From Elusimicrobiota bacterium (GTDB lineage: Bacteria > Elusimicrobiota > Elusimicrobia > FEN-1173), in the NCBI GenBank assembly GCA_016706425.1, contig JADJJR010000001.1:1364001-1428000 (forward strand): 64,000 nucleotides of DNA, read 5' to 3'. The first letter of the stretch is position 1. Each line of letters starts with the position of its first letter. The position numbers and the translations under genes were made by a program. The notes beneath the pieces are model-generated. The model saw only the letters and a list, made by a program, of their open reading frames with translations, was not told the DNA's origin and made no database searches. Positions 8,598 to 20,000 of this stretch are shown here, piece after piece.

Positions 8598-9138
8598 AAC
8601 GCGTGCGCTTTTGTGGGGCGGTGTGGCCGCGCTGTGCGTGGCGGCTTTTTTCACCCCCCGCGGCTTTTATTGGCGGATGGCGGCCCCGCTCTTTCACGCG
8701 GACCATGTGGATCATTACGCCAAAGAGCGAGGGTTTGATCCCCTTTTCATCATGGCGCTGGTGCGGGTGGAGTCCAGCTTCGCCCGTTCGGCCCGGTCCC
8801 CCCGGGGGGCGGTGGGGCTCATGCAAATCATGCCGGAGACGGGTTACGACATGGCCCGGCGGTTGGGGCTGGCCCCCGACAAAATGGATTTGGAAGACCC
8901 CGAAACCAACATCCGTCTCGGCGTTTATTACCTTTCGGTTCTGCGAAACGAATTCGGCGATGACCGTGTGGCCTTGTTGGCCGCTTACAACGCGGGCCCC
9001 AAGAACGCCCGGGAGTGGTTAAAGTCCGGCCCGTTGACCGTGGAAAAGATCCCCTTTCCGGAAACGCGCGCGTTGATTGAGCGGGTGAACCGCACGGAGG
9101 AACGTCTGCGCTGGGTCGCCGGGAGGGCCCGTGGCTGA
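8581..9138 (+). CDS. Membrane-anchored lytic transglycosylase (GH23, Slt type)
   Basis: 185 residues. An N-terminal hydrophobic anchor covers about 8-25. The SLT domain follows with the catalytic Glu64 (VRVESSF), the GLMQIMPET motif at 79-87 and the AAYNAGP motif near 138. It cleaves peptidoglycan glycan strands to 1,6-anhydro products in the periplasm. It is much shorter than Slt70 and has only the catalytic domain. It overlaps miaB by 17 bp and mutS by 8 bp, so the three are probably co-transcribed. Confidence 0.88.
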   Translation: MAIRPKTRALLWGGVAALCVAAFFTPRGFYWRMAAPLFHADHVDHYAKERGFDPLFIMALVRVESSFARSARSPRGAVGLMQIMPETGYDMARRLGLAPDKMDLEDPETNIRLGVYYLSVLRNEFGDDRVALLAAYNAGPKNAREWLKSGPLTVEKIPFPETRALIERVNRTEERLRWVAGRARG

Positions 9139-11659
9139 ACCCACCCCGCTCATGCGCCAGCACGCGGCGCTCAAGGCCAAAAACCCCGACGCGCTGTTGT
9201 TCTTTCGCCTGGGGGATTTTTACGAACTGTTTGAGGACGACGCCCGCCGGGCGGCCCCTGTCTTGGAATTGGTCCTGACGCAACGGCAGGGAATTCCCAT
9301 GTGCGGCTTGCCGCACCACGCCCTGCCCGCCCACCTCGGGAAACTGCTCCGCGCCGGATGGCGCGTGGCCATCGCCGAACAAATGGAGGATCCCGCCACC
9401 GCCAAGGGCATGGTGACCCGCGAGGTCGTGCGGGTCGTCACCCCGGGCACGATCCTGGAAGACGAACTGTTGAACGCCAAGGACAACAATTTCCTCGCGG
9501 CCGTCCGCCCCGGCGGCCCCGGGGAAGCCTGGGGACTGGCCTGGGCGGACATGTCCACGGGGGAACTCGTGACGGCGACGCTCCCGGGCGCGGCGGAAAT
9601 CGCCGACGAGTTGGGGCGCCTGAACCCCCGCGAAATCCTCTGGCCCGAAGGCCACCCCGTGGCCATCGAAAAGACCGTCACCCCCTGGGCGCCGCAATAT
9701 TTTGTCGGGGAGTCCACGAACGGGCGCCGGGCCGCCGGCGACGCCCTGGCGGCGGTGCTGGCCTACGTGAAACGCAACCAGCCCGCGGCGGCCGCGGGTT
9801 TTCGCGAGCCGCGGGAGCACCGCGCCGCGGAATTCATGGTGTTGGACGAACAAACCGTTGAACGGTTGGATTTGTTGCCGCCGCCGGGGCCCCGGACGCA
9901 GGCCGGACCGGTGTGCCTGTGGGACCTCTTGGACCACACGGCGACGGCCATGGGCGGACGGCGTTTGAAGCATTGGCTTTTGCACCCGTTGATGGACCCG
10001 GCGGCGATTCAGGAACGGCAACGGGGGGTCGCGTTTTTCCTCGAAGCCCGCCGGGAGCGGCGGGCCCTGGGCGAACTCTGCCGCGGGACGGCGGACGTGG
10101 AACGGATCCTGGCGCGGCTTTCCGCCGGGACGGCCACGGGCCGGGACCTCGGCGCCCTGCGGCGGACCCTGCGCTTGACGCCCGAGGCGGCGCGGATCCT
10201 CGGGGGGGCCACGTCCTTGGACGGCGAACACCCCCTGCGCCCCTTGATCGCCGGATTGACCGCGCCCTCCGCCCTGGTGGAATTGCTGGAGATAGCCCTG
10301 GCCGAGGACCCGCCCGTCCGTCTTTCGGAGGGCGGGGTGATCCGCGATGGGTATTCGGCGCCCCTGGACGAATGGCGCGACCTGGCCAAACGGGGGCGGG
10401 GGTGGGTGTCGGATTTGGAGGCCGACGAACGGCGGAGGACGGGCATCGGTTCCCTTAAGGTGGGGTTTACGTCGGTGTTCGGGTATTACCTGGAGGTGTC
10501 GCGGGCGAATCTGGCCAAGGTCCCCGCGGAATGGATCCGCAAACAGACCCTGGCCAACGCCGAGCGTTTCGTGACGCCGGAACTCAAGGCCCAGGAGGAC
10601 AAGATTTTGGGGGCCGAGGAAAAAGCCAAGGCGCTGGAGCGCGACCTGCTGGCCGAGGTCCGCGCCAAGGTCGTGGCGCACCGCGAAGCCCTGTGGGGGT
10701 TGGCGGAGTCCCTGGGCCGCGTGGACGCGCTGGCTTCCCTCGCGGAGGCGGCCGAACGGGGCCGCTGGACGCGCCCCAAAATCGTGCCGGGCGACGGGTT
10801 CCTTTTGGAAAAAGCCCGGCATCCGGTGGTGGAACGGGTGCTGGAGGAACGGGGGGCGGGGCCCTTCGTTCCCAACGACGTGTTGTTGGACGGAGGGGAA
10901 AACCGGCTGTGGCTCGTCACCGGACCCAACATGGGTGGCAAATCGACGTTCCTGCGGCAGACGGCCCTGGCGGCGGTCCTCGCGCAAATGGGGTCCCACG
11001 TGCCCGCGGAAAAAGCGGTTTTGGGTTTGGTGGACCGGGTGTTCACCCGTATCGGCGCGGGCGACAATTTGGCGGGCGGCGCTTCGACGTTTTTGGTGGA
11101 AATGCGCGAGGTGGCGGACATCCTGAACAACGCGACCGCGCGCAGTCTCATCGTTCTGGACGAGGTGGGGCGGGGGACCTCGACCTACGACGGGGTGGCG
11201 GTCGCCTGGGCCGTGGCCGAGCACCTGCTGGGACGACCCGACCAACCCGCCCCGAAAGTCCTCTTCGCGACCCACTATTTCGAATTGACGGCTCTGGCGG
11301 CGTCGCACCGCGGGGCGCGCAATGTCCACGCGGCGGTGCGCGAATGGACGAAGCCCGACGGTAAAACGGAACTGGTGTTTTTGCACCGGGTGTTGCCCGG
11401 GCCGGCGGACCGGTCCTACGGCGTGCACGTGGCTCAAATGGCCGGCCTGCCCGCGGCGGCGGTGGCCCGGGCCCGGGCGCTGTTGCGGGCGCTGGAAAAC
11501 GGGGAGCGCCTGGGGGCCGCCGCGGCGGCCGCTCCGTCGGCCCAGGGGGAATTGTTCGCCGGGCACCCGGCGGTGGAGCGCCTGCGCGGCGTGGATCCCG
11601 ATCGATTGACCCCGCTGGAAGCCCTGGCCCTGGTGGCGGAACTCCGTCGATTGCTTTGA
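9131..11659 (+). CDS. mutS: DNA mismatch repair protein MutS
   Basis: 842 residues. The mismatch-wedging F30-Y31-E32 motif is near the N-terminus (GDFYELFEDDA). Connector, lever and clamp regions follow, and the ATPase has Walker A near 598 (TGPNMGGKST) plus the DEVGRGTSTYDG Walker B/signature block. It recognises mispairs and recruits MutL, encoded 490 bp downstream. The start is a GTG overlapping the transglycosylase gene by 8 bp. Confidence 0.96.
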   Translation: MAEPTPLMRQHAALKAKNPDALLFFRLGDFYELFEDDARRAAPVLELVLTQRQGIPMCGLPHHALPAHLGKLLRAGWRVAIAEQMEDPATAKGMVTREVVRVVTPGTILEDELLNAKDNNFLAAVRPGGPGEAWGLAWADMSTGELVTATLPGAAEIADELGRLNPREILWPEGHPVAIEKTVTPWAPQYFVGESTNGRRAAGDALAAVLAYVKRNQPAAAAGFREPREHRAAEFMVLDEQTVERLDLLPPPGPRTQAGPVCLWDLLDHTATAMGGRRLKHWLLHPLMDPAAIQERQRGVAFFLEARRERRALGELCRGTADVERILARLSAGTATGRDLGALRRTLRLTPEAARILGGATSLDGEHPLRPLIAGLTAPSALVELLEIALAEDPPVRLSEGGVIRDGYSAPLDEWRDLAKRGRGWVSDLEADERRRTGIGSLKVGFTSVFGYYLEVSRANLAKVPAEWIRKQTLANAERFVTPELKAQEDKILGAEEKAKALERDLLAEVRAKVVAHREALWGLAESLGRVDALASLAEAAERGRWTRPKIVPGDGFLLEKARHPVVERVLEERGAGPFVPNDVLLDGGENRLWLVTGPNMGGKSTFLRQTALAAVLAQMGSHVPAEKAVLGLVDRVFTRIGAGDNLAGGASTFLVEMREVADILNNATARSLIVLDEVGRGTSTYDGVAVAWAVAEHLLGRPDQPAPKVLFATHYFELTALAASHRGARNVHAAVREWTKPDGKTELVFLHRVLPGPADRSYGVHVAQMAGLPAAAVARARALLRALENGERLGAAAAAAPSAQGELFAGHPAVERLRGVDPDRLTPLEALALVAELRRLL

Positions 11660-11680
11660 ACAACGCGCCTGTGTTATGAT
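11651..11680 (+). promoter_or_regulatory. Promoter for the PilZ-mutL pair
   Basis: An extended -10 (TG-T-TATGAT, 11672-11680) is preceded at 18 bp by TTGCTT (11651-11656), which overlaps the mutS end. Predicted start of transcription is about 20 bp before the PilZ ATG, and a GGGGGG-rich ribosome site lies between them. Confidence 0.5.
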
Positions 11681-11707
11681 GAGTCGAAGACCACAGGGGG
11701 GGCGATT

Positions 11708-12145
11708 ATGCTGAAAACGGAAAAGCGGCGTCACAAACGATTCCCGGTTTTGAAGGACATGGCGGAACCCGTGGATCTCTTCGTCATGGACCACCCCGCG
11801 CGCGAAGTGCCGGCGGTGTTGACCGACCTTTCCGGCGGGGGCATGTCCCTCGTCGTGTTCGCCCACGTTTCCGGGGAAGCGCGCCTCAAGATGATCCTCG
11901 ACATTCACGGGTTGGAGAATTTGGAACTGCTGGGCCGCGTGGCCTGGACGGAGCCCAAGGGCGACACCACCGCCATCGGGGTCCGGTTCGATCATTTGTC
12001 CCACGAGACCTTGCACCGCATCAACAACATGGCCGAGGCCTTCCAGGATTGCGAACTGAAGCTTTCCTTCGGCATCAAAGACGTGTGTTTCCGGGAGTGC
12101 GGCTACTTCTCCCTGTGCGCGAAACCCGTTAAACTCAAACATTAA
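11708..12145 (+). CDS. PilZ domain protein with C-terminal cysteine cluster
   Basis: 145 residues. The c-di-GMP-binding signature is present: an RxxxR-type basic motif at the N-terminus (KRRHKRF, residues 6-12) and D40-x-S-x-x-G (DLSGGGM). The barrel covers about 10-105. After it comes an unusual tail with four cysteines (C115, C127, C131, C137) that could bind a metal or form disulfides; I do not know this arrangement from standard PilZ proteins. It lies between mutS and mutL and ends 1 bp before the mutL start. Its own promoter is likely. A diguanylate cyclase is encoded at 23672-24490. Confidence 0.82.
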   Translation: MLKTEKRRHKRFPVLKDMAEPVDLFVMDHPAREVPAVLTDLSGGGMSLVVFAHVSGEARLKMILDIHGLENLELLGRVAWTEPKGDTTAIGVRFDHLSHETLHRINNMAEAFQDCELKLSFGIKDVCFRECGYFSLCAKPVKLKH

Positions 12146-12146
12146 T

Positions 12147-13898
12147 TTGGGCAAGGTCCATCAACTTCCCGAGGACATCGTTCGCGGCATCGCCGCGGGC
12201 GAGGTCGTCGAGCGCCCCGCCGCCGTCCTCAAAGAACTCATCGAGAACAGTCTCGACGCCGGGGCGACGCGCCTGGACATTGAAATCCGGGACGCCGGAC
12301 GAACGCGCCTGCGGGTGACCGACGACGGGTGCGGTCTGTCGCCCGAAGACGCGCGCCTCGCCCTGGAGCGCCACGCCACTTCCAAAATCACGACACTGGC
12401 CGATCTCGACCGCGTCCGCACCTACGGGTTCCGCGGCGAGGCGCTGCCCTCCATCGCGGCGGTTTCGCGCTTTGAGTTGCTGACCCGCCCCGCGGAAACC
12501 ACCGGCGGTTGGCGCATCGCCGTGGACGGGGGCCGCGTCGTTTCGGAGGGACCGGCCGGGGCCCCGGTGGGGAGCACCGTGACCGTCGCCGACTTGTTTT
12601 TCAACACCCCGGCGCGGCTTAAATTTCTAAAGTCCGACGCCACCGAACGCGGCCAGTTGCTGCGCGTGGCCGAGGACGCGGCCCTGGCGGCGCCGGGGGT
12701 GTCCTGGCGCGTTTCCGCCGAAGGCAAGGACGTCTGGTCCCTTTCGACCTCCGCCCCGGGCGCGGACCGGGACCGGCTGGCCGCCCTTTGGGGCGGGGCG
12801 CGGGCCGACACCCTCAAAACCGTCCGCGCGGAACAAAAATACGCGTCCGTTCACGGCTGGGTCTCGGACGTCCATTCGCCCCAGGCCACGGCCCGTTACC
12901 AGCGGTTGTTCATCAACCATCGGCCGGTGACGAACCGGCGGTTGCTCCACGCCCTTTACGACGGATACCGCGGCCGTCTGTTGGTGGGCCGACACCCGGC
13001 GGCGGTCCTCTTTTTGGAAATCGACCCCACGCTCGTGGACGTGAACGTGCACCCCACCAAGCGCGAGGTGCGCCTTTCGCACGAAGAGGAATTGCACGGG
13101 TTGGTGAGCCGCGCGGTGCGCGAAGCGTTGGAACACAGCGCCACGCCCCGGGCGGTCTTCGCCTTTTCGGCGGCCCCGGCCGGCGCGCCCGTCGACACCC
13201 CGCCCCCGAGGGCGGTCGCGCCGTCGCCGACGTTCCGCGCCGCCGAGTTCGGCGGCGTTTACCGTTCGCTCGACGGCCTCCCCGCCGCCGAACGCGCTTC
13301 CGGCGAACCCTTGCCCCTGGACGAATTCAAGGCCGCGCGGTTCGAGCCCCTTTCCCAGTTGTACGCCACCTACATCCTCGCCCGCGTGGACGACCGGTGT
13401 TTCGTTTTCGACCAGCACGCGGCGGCCGAGCGCGTGCTCTACGAAGCTCTCCGCCGTCGCAACGAGGCCGGCGCCCCGGCGCGGCAACCCCTGCTGATCC
13501 CCTGGGTGTGGGAACCCTCGCCGGAAGCGGCCGCCCTGTTGACCGAACGGCGCGGGGAGTGGGACGCCCTGGGGTTTGATCTGGAACCCTTTGGCGGCGG
13601 CGCCCTGCGGGTGCGCGCCGTGCCGGCGGCCTTGCCCGAACACTTGGTCCGGCCGGTTTTGGAAGGGTTGGTCGAAGACATGCTGCAGGGGCGGCTGGCG
13701 CGGGGGGTGGACGCGGTTCTCGTTCGGGCGGCCTGCCGGGGCTCCGTCAAAGCGGGGGACCCCTTGGCCCCTCCCGAGATGGATCGGTTGATCGTCCAAT
13801 TGCAGTCGGTGGAACACCCGTGGACGTGTCCCCACGGACGGCCGACCTTCCTCCAATTGGCGAGCGAAGACCTGGCCAAGCGCTTTCACCGTCTTTAA
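12147..13898 (+). CDS. mutL: DNA mismatch repair protein MutL (endonuclease type)
   Basis: 583 residues. The GHKL ATPase is intact (ELIENSLDAGA, VTDDGCGL, GFRGEALPSI). The C-terminal domain carries the metal-binding endonuclease motif DQHA-x2-E-x4-E beginning at residue 422, plus the ACRGSVKAGD and CPHGRP motifs. It should therefore nick DNA itself and not depend on MutH, which fits the absence of mutH here. The start is TTG at 12147, 1 bp after the PilZ stop; the MGKVHQLPEDIVRGIAAGEV start aligns with the family. The linker (about 330-390) is short and Pro/Ala-rich. Confidence 0.94.
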   Translation: MGKVHQLPEDIVRGIAAGEVVERPAAVLKELIENSLDAGATRLDIEIRDAGRTRLRVTDDGCGLSPEDARLALERHATSKITTLADLDRVRTYGFRGEALPSIAAVSRFELLTRPAETTGGWRIAVDGGRVVSEGPAGAPVGSTVTVADLFFNTPARLKFLKSDATERGQLLRVAEDAALAAPGVSWRVSAEGKDVWSLSTSAPGADRDRLAALWGGARADTLKTVRAEQKYASVHGWVSDVHSPQATARYQRLFINHRPVTNRRLLHALYDGYRGRLLVGRHPAAVLFLEIDPTLVDVNVHPTKREVRLSHEEELHGLVSRAVREALEHSATPRAVFAFSAAPAGAPVDTPPPRAVAPSPTFRAAEFGGVYRSLDGLPAAERASGEPLPLDEFKAARFEPLSQLYATYILARVDDRCFVFDQHAAAERVLYEALRRRNEAGAPARQPLLIPWVWEPSPEAAALLTERRGEWDALGFDLEPFGGGALRVRAVPAALPEHLVRPVLEGLVEDMLQGRLARGVDAVLVRAACRGSVKAGDPLAPPEMDRLIVQLQSVEHPWTCPHGRPTFLQLASEDLAKRFHRL

Positions 13899-13963
13899 AA
13901 CCGGGAACAATTGGGTTCTTGCCCCTGCATCGATAGTATCCCCTTGATCCGTCCGGTTTTCTT

Positions 13964-13988
13964 ACCGGGGAACCCGTTCCTGGTTTTT
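13964..13988 (+). terminator. Probable rho-independent terminator of mutL
   Basis: An 8-bp stem ACCGGGGA/TTCCTGGT (two G-T pairs) with a 5-nt loop runs into a short T tract. It lies in the 154-bp gap between the convergent mutL and glucan synthase genes. No equally good hairpin is seen for the opposite strand. Confidence 0.45.
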
Positions 13989-14052
13989 CGGAATGTATTC
14001 AAGGGCTTATTTTTACAGGGGTCGATAAGACGAAAACGATGAGGATTTCGGG

Positions 14053-17000
14053 TTAACCTCTGGGCCCCAGAACGACCTGGAGCCGGTGCGTTCCGCCGTC
14101 GTCGGTCAGGCGAATGGCCGCGTCGCCGCGCACCGGTTGGTTGTCCAAGAGAACGGATTGGATGCCCCGGCTGACATGGTGGGGGTTGGCCACTCGGACC
14201 TCGTAGAGGGTCGAGTGGTAGCGGAAGTCGAGATCGAAGCCGACCCAATTTTTGGGGATGCAGGGATCGAGGAAGGCGGTGGTGCCCCTCAAGCGAAACC
14301 CGAGGATCGATTCGATCCCCGCTCGATACATCCACCCCGCGGACCCCGTGTACCACGTCCAGCCTCCGCGGCCGCTGTGCGGCGCCACGGAGTAAACATC
14401 CCCCGCCATGACGTAGGGCTCCACTTTGTACCGGTGGATCCCGGCCCGGGAGTTTCCGTGGTTGATCGGGTTCAACAGGCGGAAGAGATCCCCGGCTTTG
14501 TCGCCGTCGCCCAAAGCGGCGAATGCCATCATCATCCAGACCGCCGCATGGGTATACTGTCCGCCGTTCTCTCTCACCCCCGGCAGATAGCCCTGGATGT
14601 AACCGGGGCTCGGATCGCTTTTGTCGAAAGGCGGCGCCAACAAGAGGACCGTGCCTTCCTTGCGCATCACCAAATGGGTTTCGGCGGACGCAAGGGCGAG
14701 CGCGGCCCGCGCGGGGTCGGCGGCGCCGGAAAGCACGCTCCACGATTGCGCAATCGAGTCGATCCTGCATTCCGAGTTCTCGCGGGAACCCAAGGGAGTT
14801 CCATCGTCAAAAAAGGCGCGCCGGTACCATTCCCCATCCCAGCCGGATCGCTCAACGGTCGCCTTCAACTCGGCGACGTGCAAGCGCCAGGCCTGGGCGC
14901 GCTGGGCCTCCCCGCGCTTTTCGGCGATTTTGGCGAATTCCCAAAGCGTGGTGTGAAGGAACCAGGCCAACCAAACGCTCTCCCCCTTTCCCTGAGGGCC
15001 GACGCGATTCATTCCATCATTCCAATCCCCGCTTCCCATCAGCGGAAGTCCGTGCGCGCCGACCGCAAGGCCGCGGTCGAGCGCCCTGGCGCAATGCTCA
15101 AAGAGCGAGGCGCTCTCCCCGGAGGCGCCGGGGGCAAAGTAGGCGTCGTCTTTGCCCGGGGGGAGAGGCCCCCCACTAAGGAACGGGAGAGGCTCGTTCA
15201 AAACCGAATCGTCCGCGGTCACCTCCAGATACTTGACCACAACAAAAGGCAGCCAGAAAAGATCGTCCGAGATACGGGTGCGGACGCCCCGCCCCGACGG
15301 GGCATGCCACCAGTGTTGCACGTCGCCCTCGGGGAACTGGCGCGAACCGGCGCGAAGGATTTGTTCCCGCGCCCAATCCCGGCGCGAGATGAGCGTCGCC
15401 AAGACGTCCTGAAGCTGGTCGCGGAAGCCGAAGGCTCCGCCGGCCTGATAAAAGCCCGCCCGGGCCCAGAGCCGGCAGGCCACGGTTTGATAGAGCAACC
15501 AGGAGTTGAGGAGGATATCCATGGCGCGGTCCGGCGTGCGAACCTGGACGGCGCCGAAAACCCGGTCCCAATGCGCCCGGACATCCGCGAGGGTGGCCTC
15601 CAAATCGGCGCGGCGATATCGACCCACCAGCGAACGCGCCTCCTCCCGGCTTGAGGCTTGGCCGAGGAAGAACACCACGTCGGCTTTCCCACCGGCGGGG
15701 AGAAACACCGTCTGTTGGAGCGCCGCGCAAGGATCCAGCCCCGCCCCCAGACGGCCGGAGAGCCCCTTCCCTCGTTCCAAGGCCGCGGGATGGTCCGGCG
15801 TTCCGTTCCGGCCAACAAATTCCCGGCGGTCGCCGGTCCAGGCGGCTTGCTTTCCGCTTAAGTCCGCGAACGCTGTCCGCCCGACGAAATCCGCGTTCCA
15901 GGGGTTGCGGGCGAAAATCGCCCGAGTGGCGGCGTCCAGCTCCGTCACGACGTGCGGGGCGGATTCGGGCCGAGAGACGCCCAGGACCCATTCCACGTAG
16001 GCGGTCACGGACAGCCGCCGGGCACGGTTGGAACGGTTGGTCAGGGACAGCTGGGATATCTTTACCGGGTCGTGGAGCGGGACAAAGGCCAACAGATCCA
16101 GGTGGATCCCATGCGATTCGTGCTCAAACCTTGAATAGCCCTGGCCGTGAGTGGCCCGATAGGGGCTCGCCTCTTCCCGGATGGGGAGCGCCGTGGGCGT
16201 CCACACCTCGCCGGTGTCTTCGTCCCGAACATAGAGGATTTCTCCGGACGGGTCGCTCACGGGGTCGTTCGACCAGGGGGTTAATTTGTTTTCTCGGCTG
16301 TTCTCCGCCCAGGTATATCCCGCGCCACACTCCGAAACGAGAAACCCGAAAGTGGGGTTGGCGATCACGTTGATCCAGGGGGCCGGGGTCCATTGTCCGG
16401 CGCCCAGGGCCACCCGGTATTCCCTGCCGTTCCGCGCGAAGCCGCCCAGCCCGTTAAAGAATTCAAGCGCCTCGGGGCGCGGCAATTCCGGGTTGTTGGG
16501 GGGAAGCGGTGGACGGGGCGGCGTCGAACGCGGGGTTTGGACCTCGCGGGCGGCCTCTTGGCGGGCCACCTGGTCCGCCAGGGTTCCCTGCCGGCTCAAA
16601 AGCACCACCCGAGCCGCCGTCAAGAGGAGCGTTCGATCCTCCGGAGAAAGCCGGTCCGACCGCAACAAGAATATCCCGCCGCGCGGATCGTGCGTTTCGA
16701 GACGGAACGCGGGTTGCCCGGCGCGGGCCAAATCCTCCAACGCTTTCTGGAGGTCCTGTTGGTAGGATCCGGTTTTCTCATTGAGCACCACCAAATCCAC
16801 GGCCAGGTTTTTCATCCGCCAATACTCATGGGCGCGCAACAGCTGTCGGACGATGTGCCGGTCTTCCGGTTCGTCGATGCGCACCAGGACGATCGGCAAA
16901 TCCCCCGAGAGGCCATGGGACCAAAGCCCGGGCGCCCCTCGCGCATTGGCTTCCAACACCGCCTCCGAGGCCCGAAGGCCGCGATCGGAATAGAGGAGGC

Positions 17001-20000
17001 GTCCGGCGAGGTCCTGGAAAAGGTGAAGGTCCTCCGGTTCGGCGCCCAGGTAGTATCTCTGGACTTGGGCCTGGGTCCAAGCCAAGGCCGCGGTGCGCTC
17101 GAACATGCCCGCGTTGTGGTATTTATCGGCCAACGCGAGCGCCGCCTCGCGGGTGGGCGCAATCAGGGTGGTGTAGGCCAGGCGGGCGGTTTCTCCCGGC
17201 TCCACCCGCAGCCGGCGGCGCAGGCTGACGATGGGGTCCAGGACGGGCCCCGCGGTATTGCTGAGCGGCCCGCCATCGACCACGCACATCGGAGTGCGGA
17301 CACCGCGCCCCCGCCCCAGGAAACGGGCCCGGTCCGATTCGTATTCCACGGGGGAGTCCAACGGTTGTTCGCTCGCCAGGACATGGGCGGCCCAGAGGGG
17401 AAGCTCCTCGGGCGACCGCGGGCGGCGCGAGCACAAAAGGCCGCTCACCCCCGGCACGTATTCGGTTCGCACGAACAAGTTTGAAAAGGCCGGGTGGGCC
17501 GCGTCCGCCGCCGGCGTGGCCAAAACGATCTCGGCATAGGAGGTCACTTCGATCTCCCGCGATTCCCCGCTTTCATTTTTTATTTCGACGCGACGTATTT
17601 CCGCGTCGTCTTCCGGAGAGACGACGACCTCCATGGTTGTGACCAGCCCCCCGTCCCGTCGCTTAAAGACGGCCCGGTCGTCCGCGAAATCCACGGCGTA
17701 ACTGTCCCCGAGGACGCCTCGCGGCTGATAACCCACGGACCAAACCTCCCCCGACCGGACGTCCCGCAGAAAAACAAACGTTCCGTACGCGTCGCGGGTC
17801 GGGTCCTCCCGCCACCGCGTCACCGCGAGCTCATGCCATTGGGAATATCCGGCCCCGGCGGCGGTGAGCATGACGCTGTAGCGCCCGTTGGAGAGGAGCT
17901 GGGTGCGAGGCGGCGTTTCATGGGGGGTGTGAAACCGGCGAGACAGCGCGGGGAGGGGAGCCGCGACCTCGTCCGTCTCCGCCCCCGCCTCTCCTCGCGC
18001 GCGGGTCGCCTGAGTCTCCCGGGGGAGCCGCTCTTGCAACAAAAGTTCCGTCGCCTGCACGGCCGGCTCGGAATGGAACCGACGTTGCATGCGCCCCTGT
18101 TGCAGCACGTTCGAAAAGGAGACCAGGCTCATTCCCTGGTGGTGAGCCATATACGCCCGGACCAACGCCACGCGCTCATTTTCCGGCAGGCGGCTCGGGG
18201 TGAAATCCAACGCCTCGTAAAAGCCGTAGAGGCCCTCCGCCCCGAGCGTGCACAACCGGCGGAAGTTTTGCGCCGCCTTGACGGGCTCAAAGATCGCGGC
18301 CAGCGCCGTCGCGTAGGGGGCGATGACGATGTTTTTATCCAAGCCCCTCTTCAACCCGAGGTCGGGGACGCCGAAGCTCGAATACTGGTAGGTCCGCTCG
18401 AAGTCCCGCGCGTTGAAGGCCGATTCCGACATCCCCCAAGGGACCTTCTTCTCGCGAGCGTACTGAATCTGCCGGCGAATCACCCGGCGATTGCTCTGCC
18501 CGATCACGCTCCCGCTGGGCTCGCGCATGACCAAGGAGGGCATCAAATATTCAAACATCGAGCCGGACCAGGAGAGGAGCGCCAAGCCGCCGTCCACCGG
18601 GGCAAACCCGCGCGCCAGCCGAAACCAGTGGGTTCCCGGCACGTCGCCTTTCGCGATGGCCACGAAGCTGGCCAAGCGCGCCTCGGACGCCAGGAGGTCG
18701 TATAAACTTGGATCAAGTTTTCCTTCCGCCGGGAGGTATCCAATTGAAAACATTTTCTTGGACGGGTCGAAAAGGAACCGAAAATCCATCCCGGCAATCG
18801 TGTCTTCGGCAAATTCCATCACGGCGCGCAGGCCGCTCTCCGCGACCGCGGAGGAGTGCCGAACCGCCTCCAGGAGTCCTCGCGCCGAAGCGGGGAGCGC
18901 GTGGCTTTCTTCCAACGCCAGACAAAGGGGGGGGATGTCGCTCAATCGGGTGGAAAGCGGGACATCCGCGGGCGCCAGGAGCTCCTCGGCGTCCCGGGCG
19001 TGGCTGTTCACTTGGCGGAGGAGCAATTCACACCACTCCACCACCTCCGGCCGGGACGCGTCGACCTTTCCGCCCTCCAATGTCCGCGCGGTGTCCAGCA
19101 GCGTTTCCGCCTTTTCTCGCAGCTCCACAAGGAACGCGCGCCATTGTTGGGGCGTTTCCGGAACCGTTCCCAGCCCCGACGCCATCAAGGAGAGTGCCGA
19201 TTTCCAATGGGCGCCCGTCACCGTCCCCGTGCGACGGTCGGCCGAGAGGGTCCGGGCCGCCTCCTCCACCTGGGAAAGGGTGTCTTTCAATCCTTGCAGG
19301 CTCTCCGCTCGAAAAATCGGTTCGGCCATCATTTCCCGGCAGGCATTGGCAAGCGCCCATAAATGGCCCGCCAGGTTGCCGCTGTCGACGGTGGAGACGT
19401 AGTGCGGCGGAAGGGGGTGGAGGTCTTTGGTGTCATACCAATTGAAAAGGTGGCCGCGGTGGCGCGCCAGGGATCGGACAGTTCCCACGGTGGCTTTGAG
19501 GCGATCCAGCGTGTCCAACAGGCCGACCCAACCAAAATCACGGGCGGCCACCGTGGACAGGAGGTAGAGGCCGATATTGGTGGGAGAGGTCCGTGTGGCC
19601 ACGACCGGCCGCGGCGTTTCCTGAAAATTATCCGGCGGCAAATGGTGGGTGTCCGCCGTGACGAACGTTTCAAAGAACCGCCAGGTCTTTCGGGCGATTC
19701 GACGGAAGAGCCACCGGTCTTCGTCCGTCAGGGGACGTTGGCTGGGCAATATGGCGGGCCGGCTAATTAGGAAAGCGACCACGGGCGCCAAGATCCAAAG
19801 CGACACCCAAAGCAATTCCCAACTCACCCCGGGGCCGGCCACGAGCACGGCGAAGCTGGCGGCCATGGCCACCAGGGAGGGCCCGGCCATCCGCTGCCAA
19901 TAAAGCGCTAAGCGGGTGTTCGGCTTGGTTTGGGCGGAGCTGATCCATTCCAGAAGGTGTTGACGACTGGCCGTCATTCGGTAAAGAACACGCAGGATGG

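Noticed and set aside
8828..12154. 1108-codon open frame on the minus strand opposite mutS
   Set aside because: It is the antisense of mutS, whose protein is unmistakable. High GC leaves few stops, and the translated sequence is Arg/Gly/Pro/His-rich with no domain.
14086..15654. Plus-strand 522-codon frame inside the glucan synthase gene
   Set aside because: Antisense shadow of the GH94 domain; no ribosome site and low-complexity composition.
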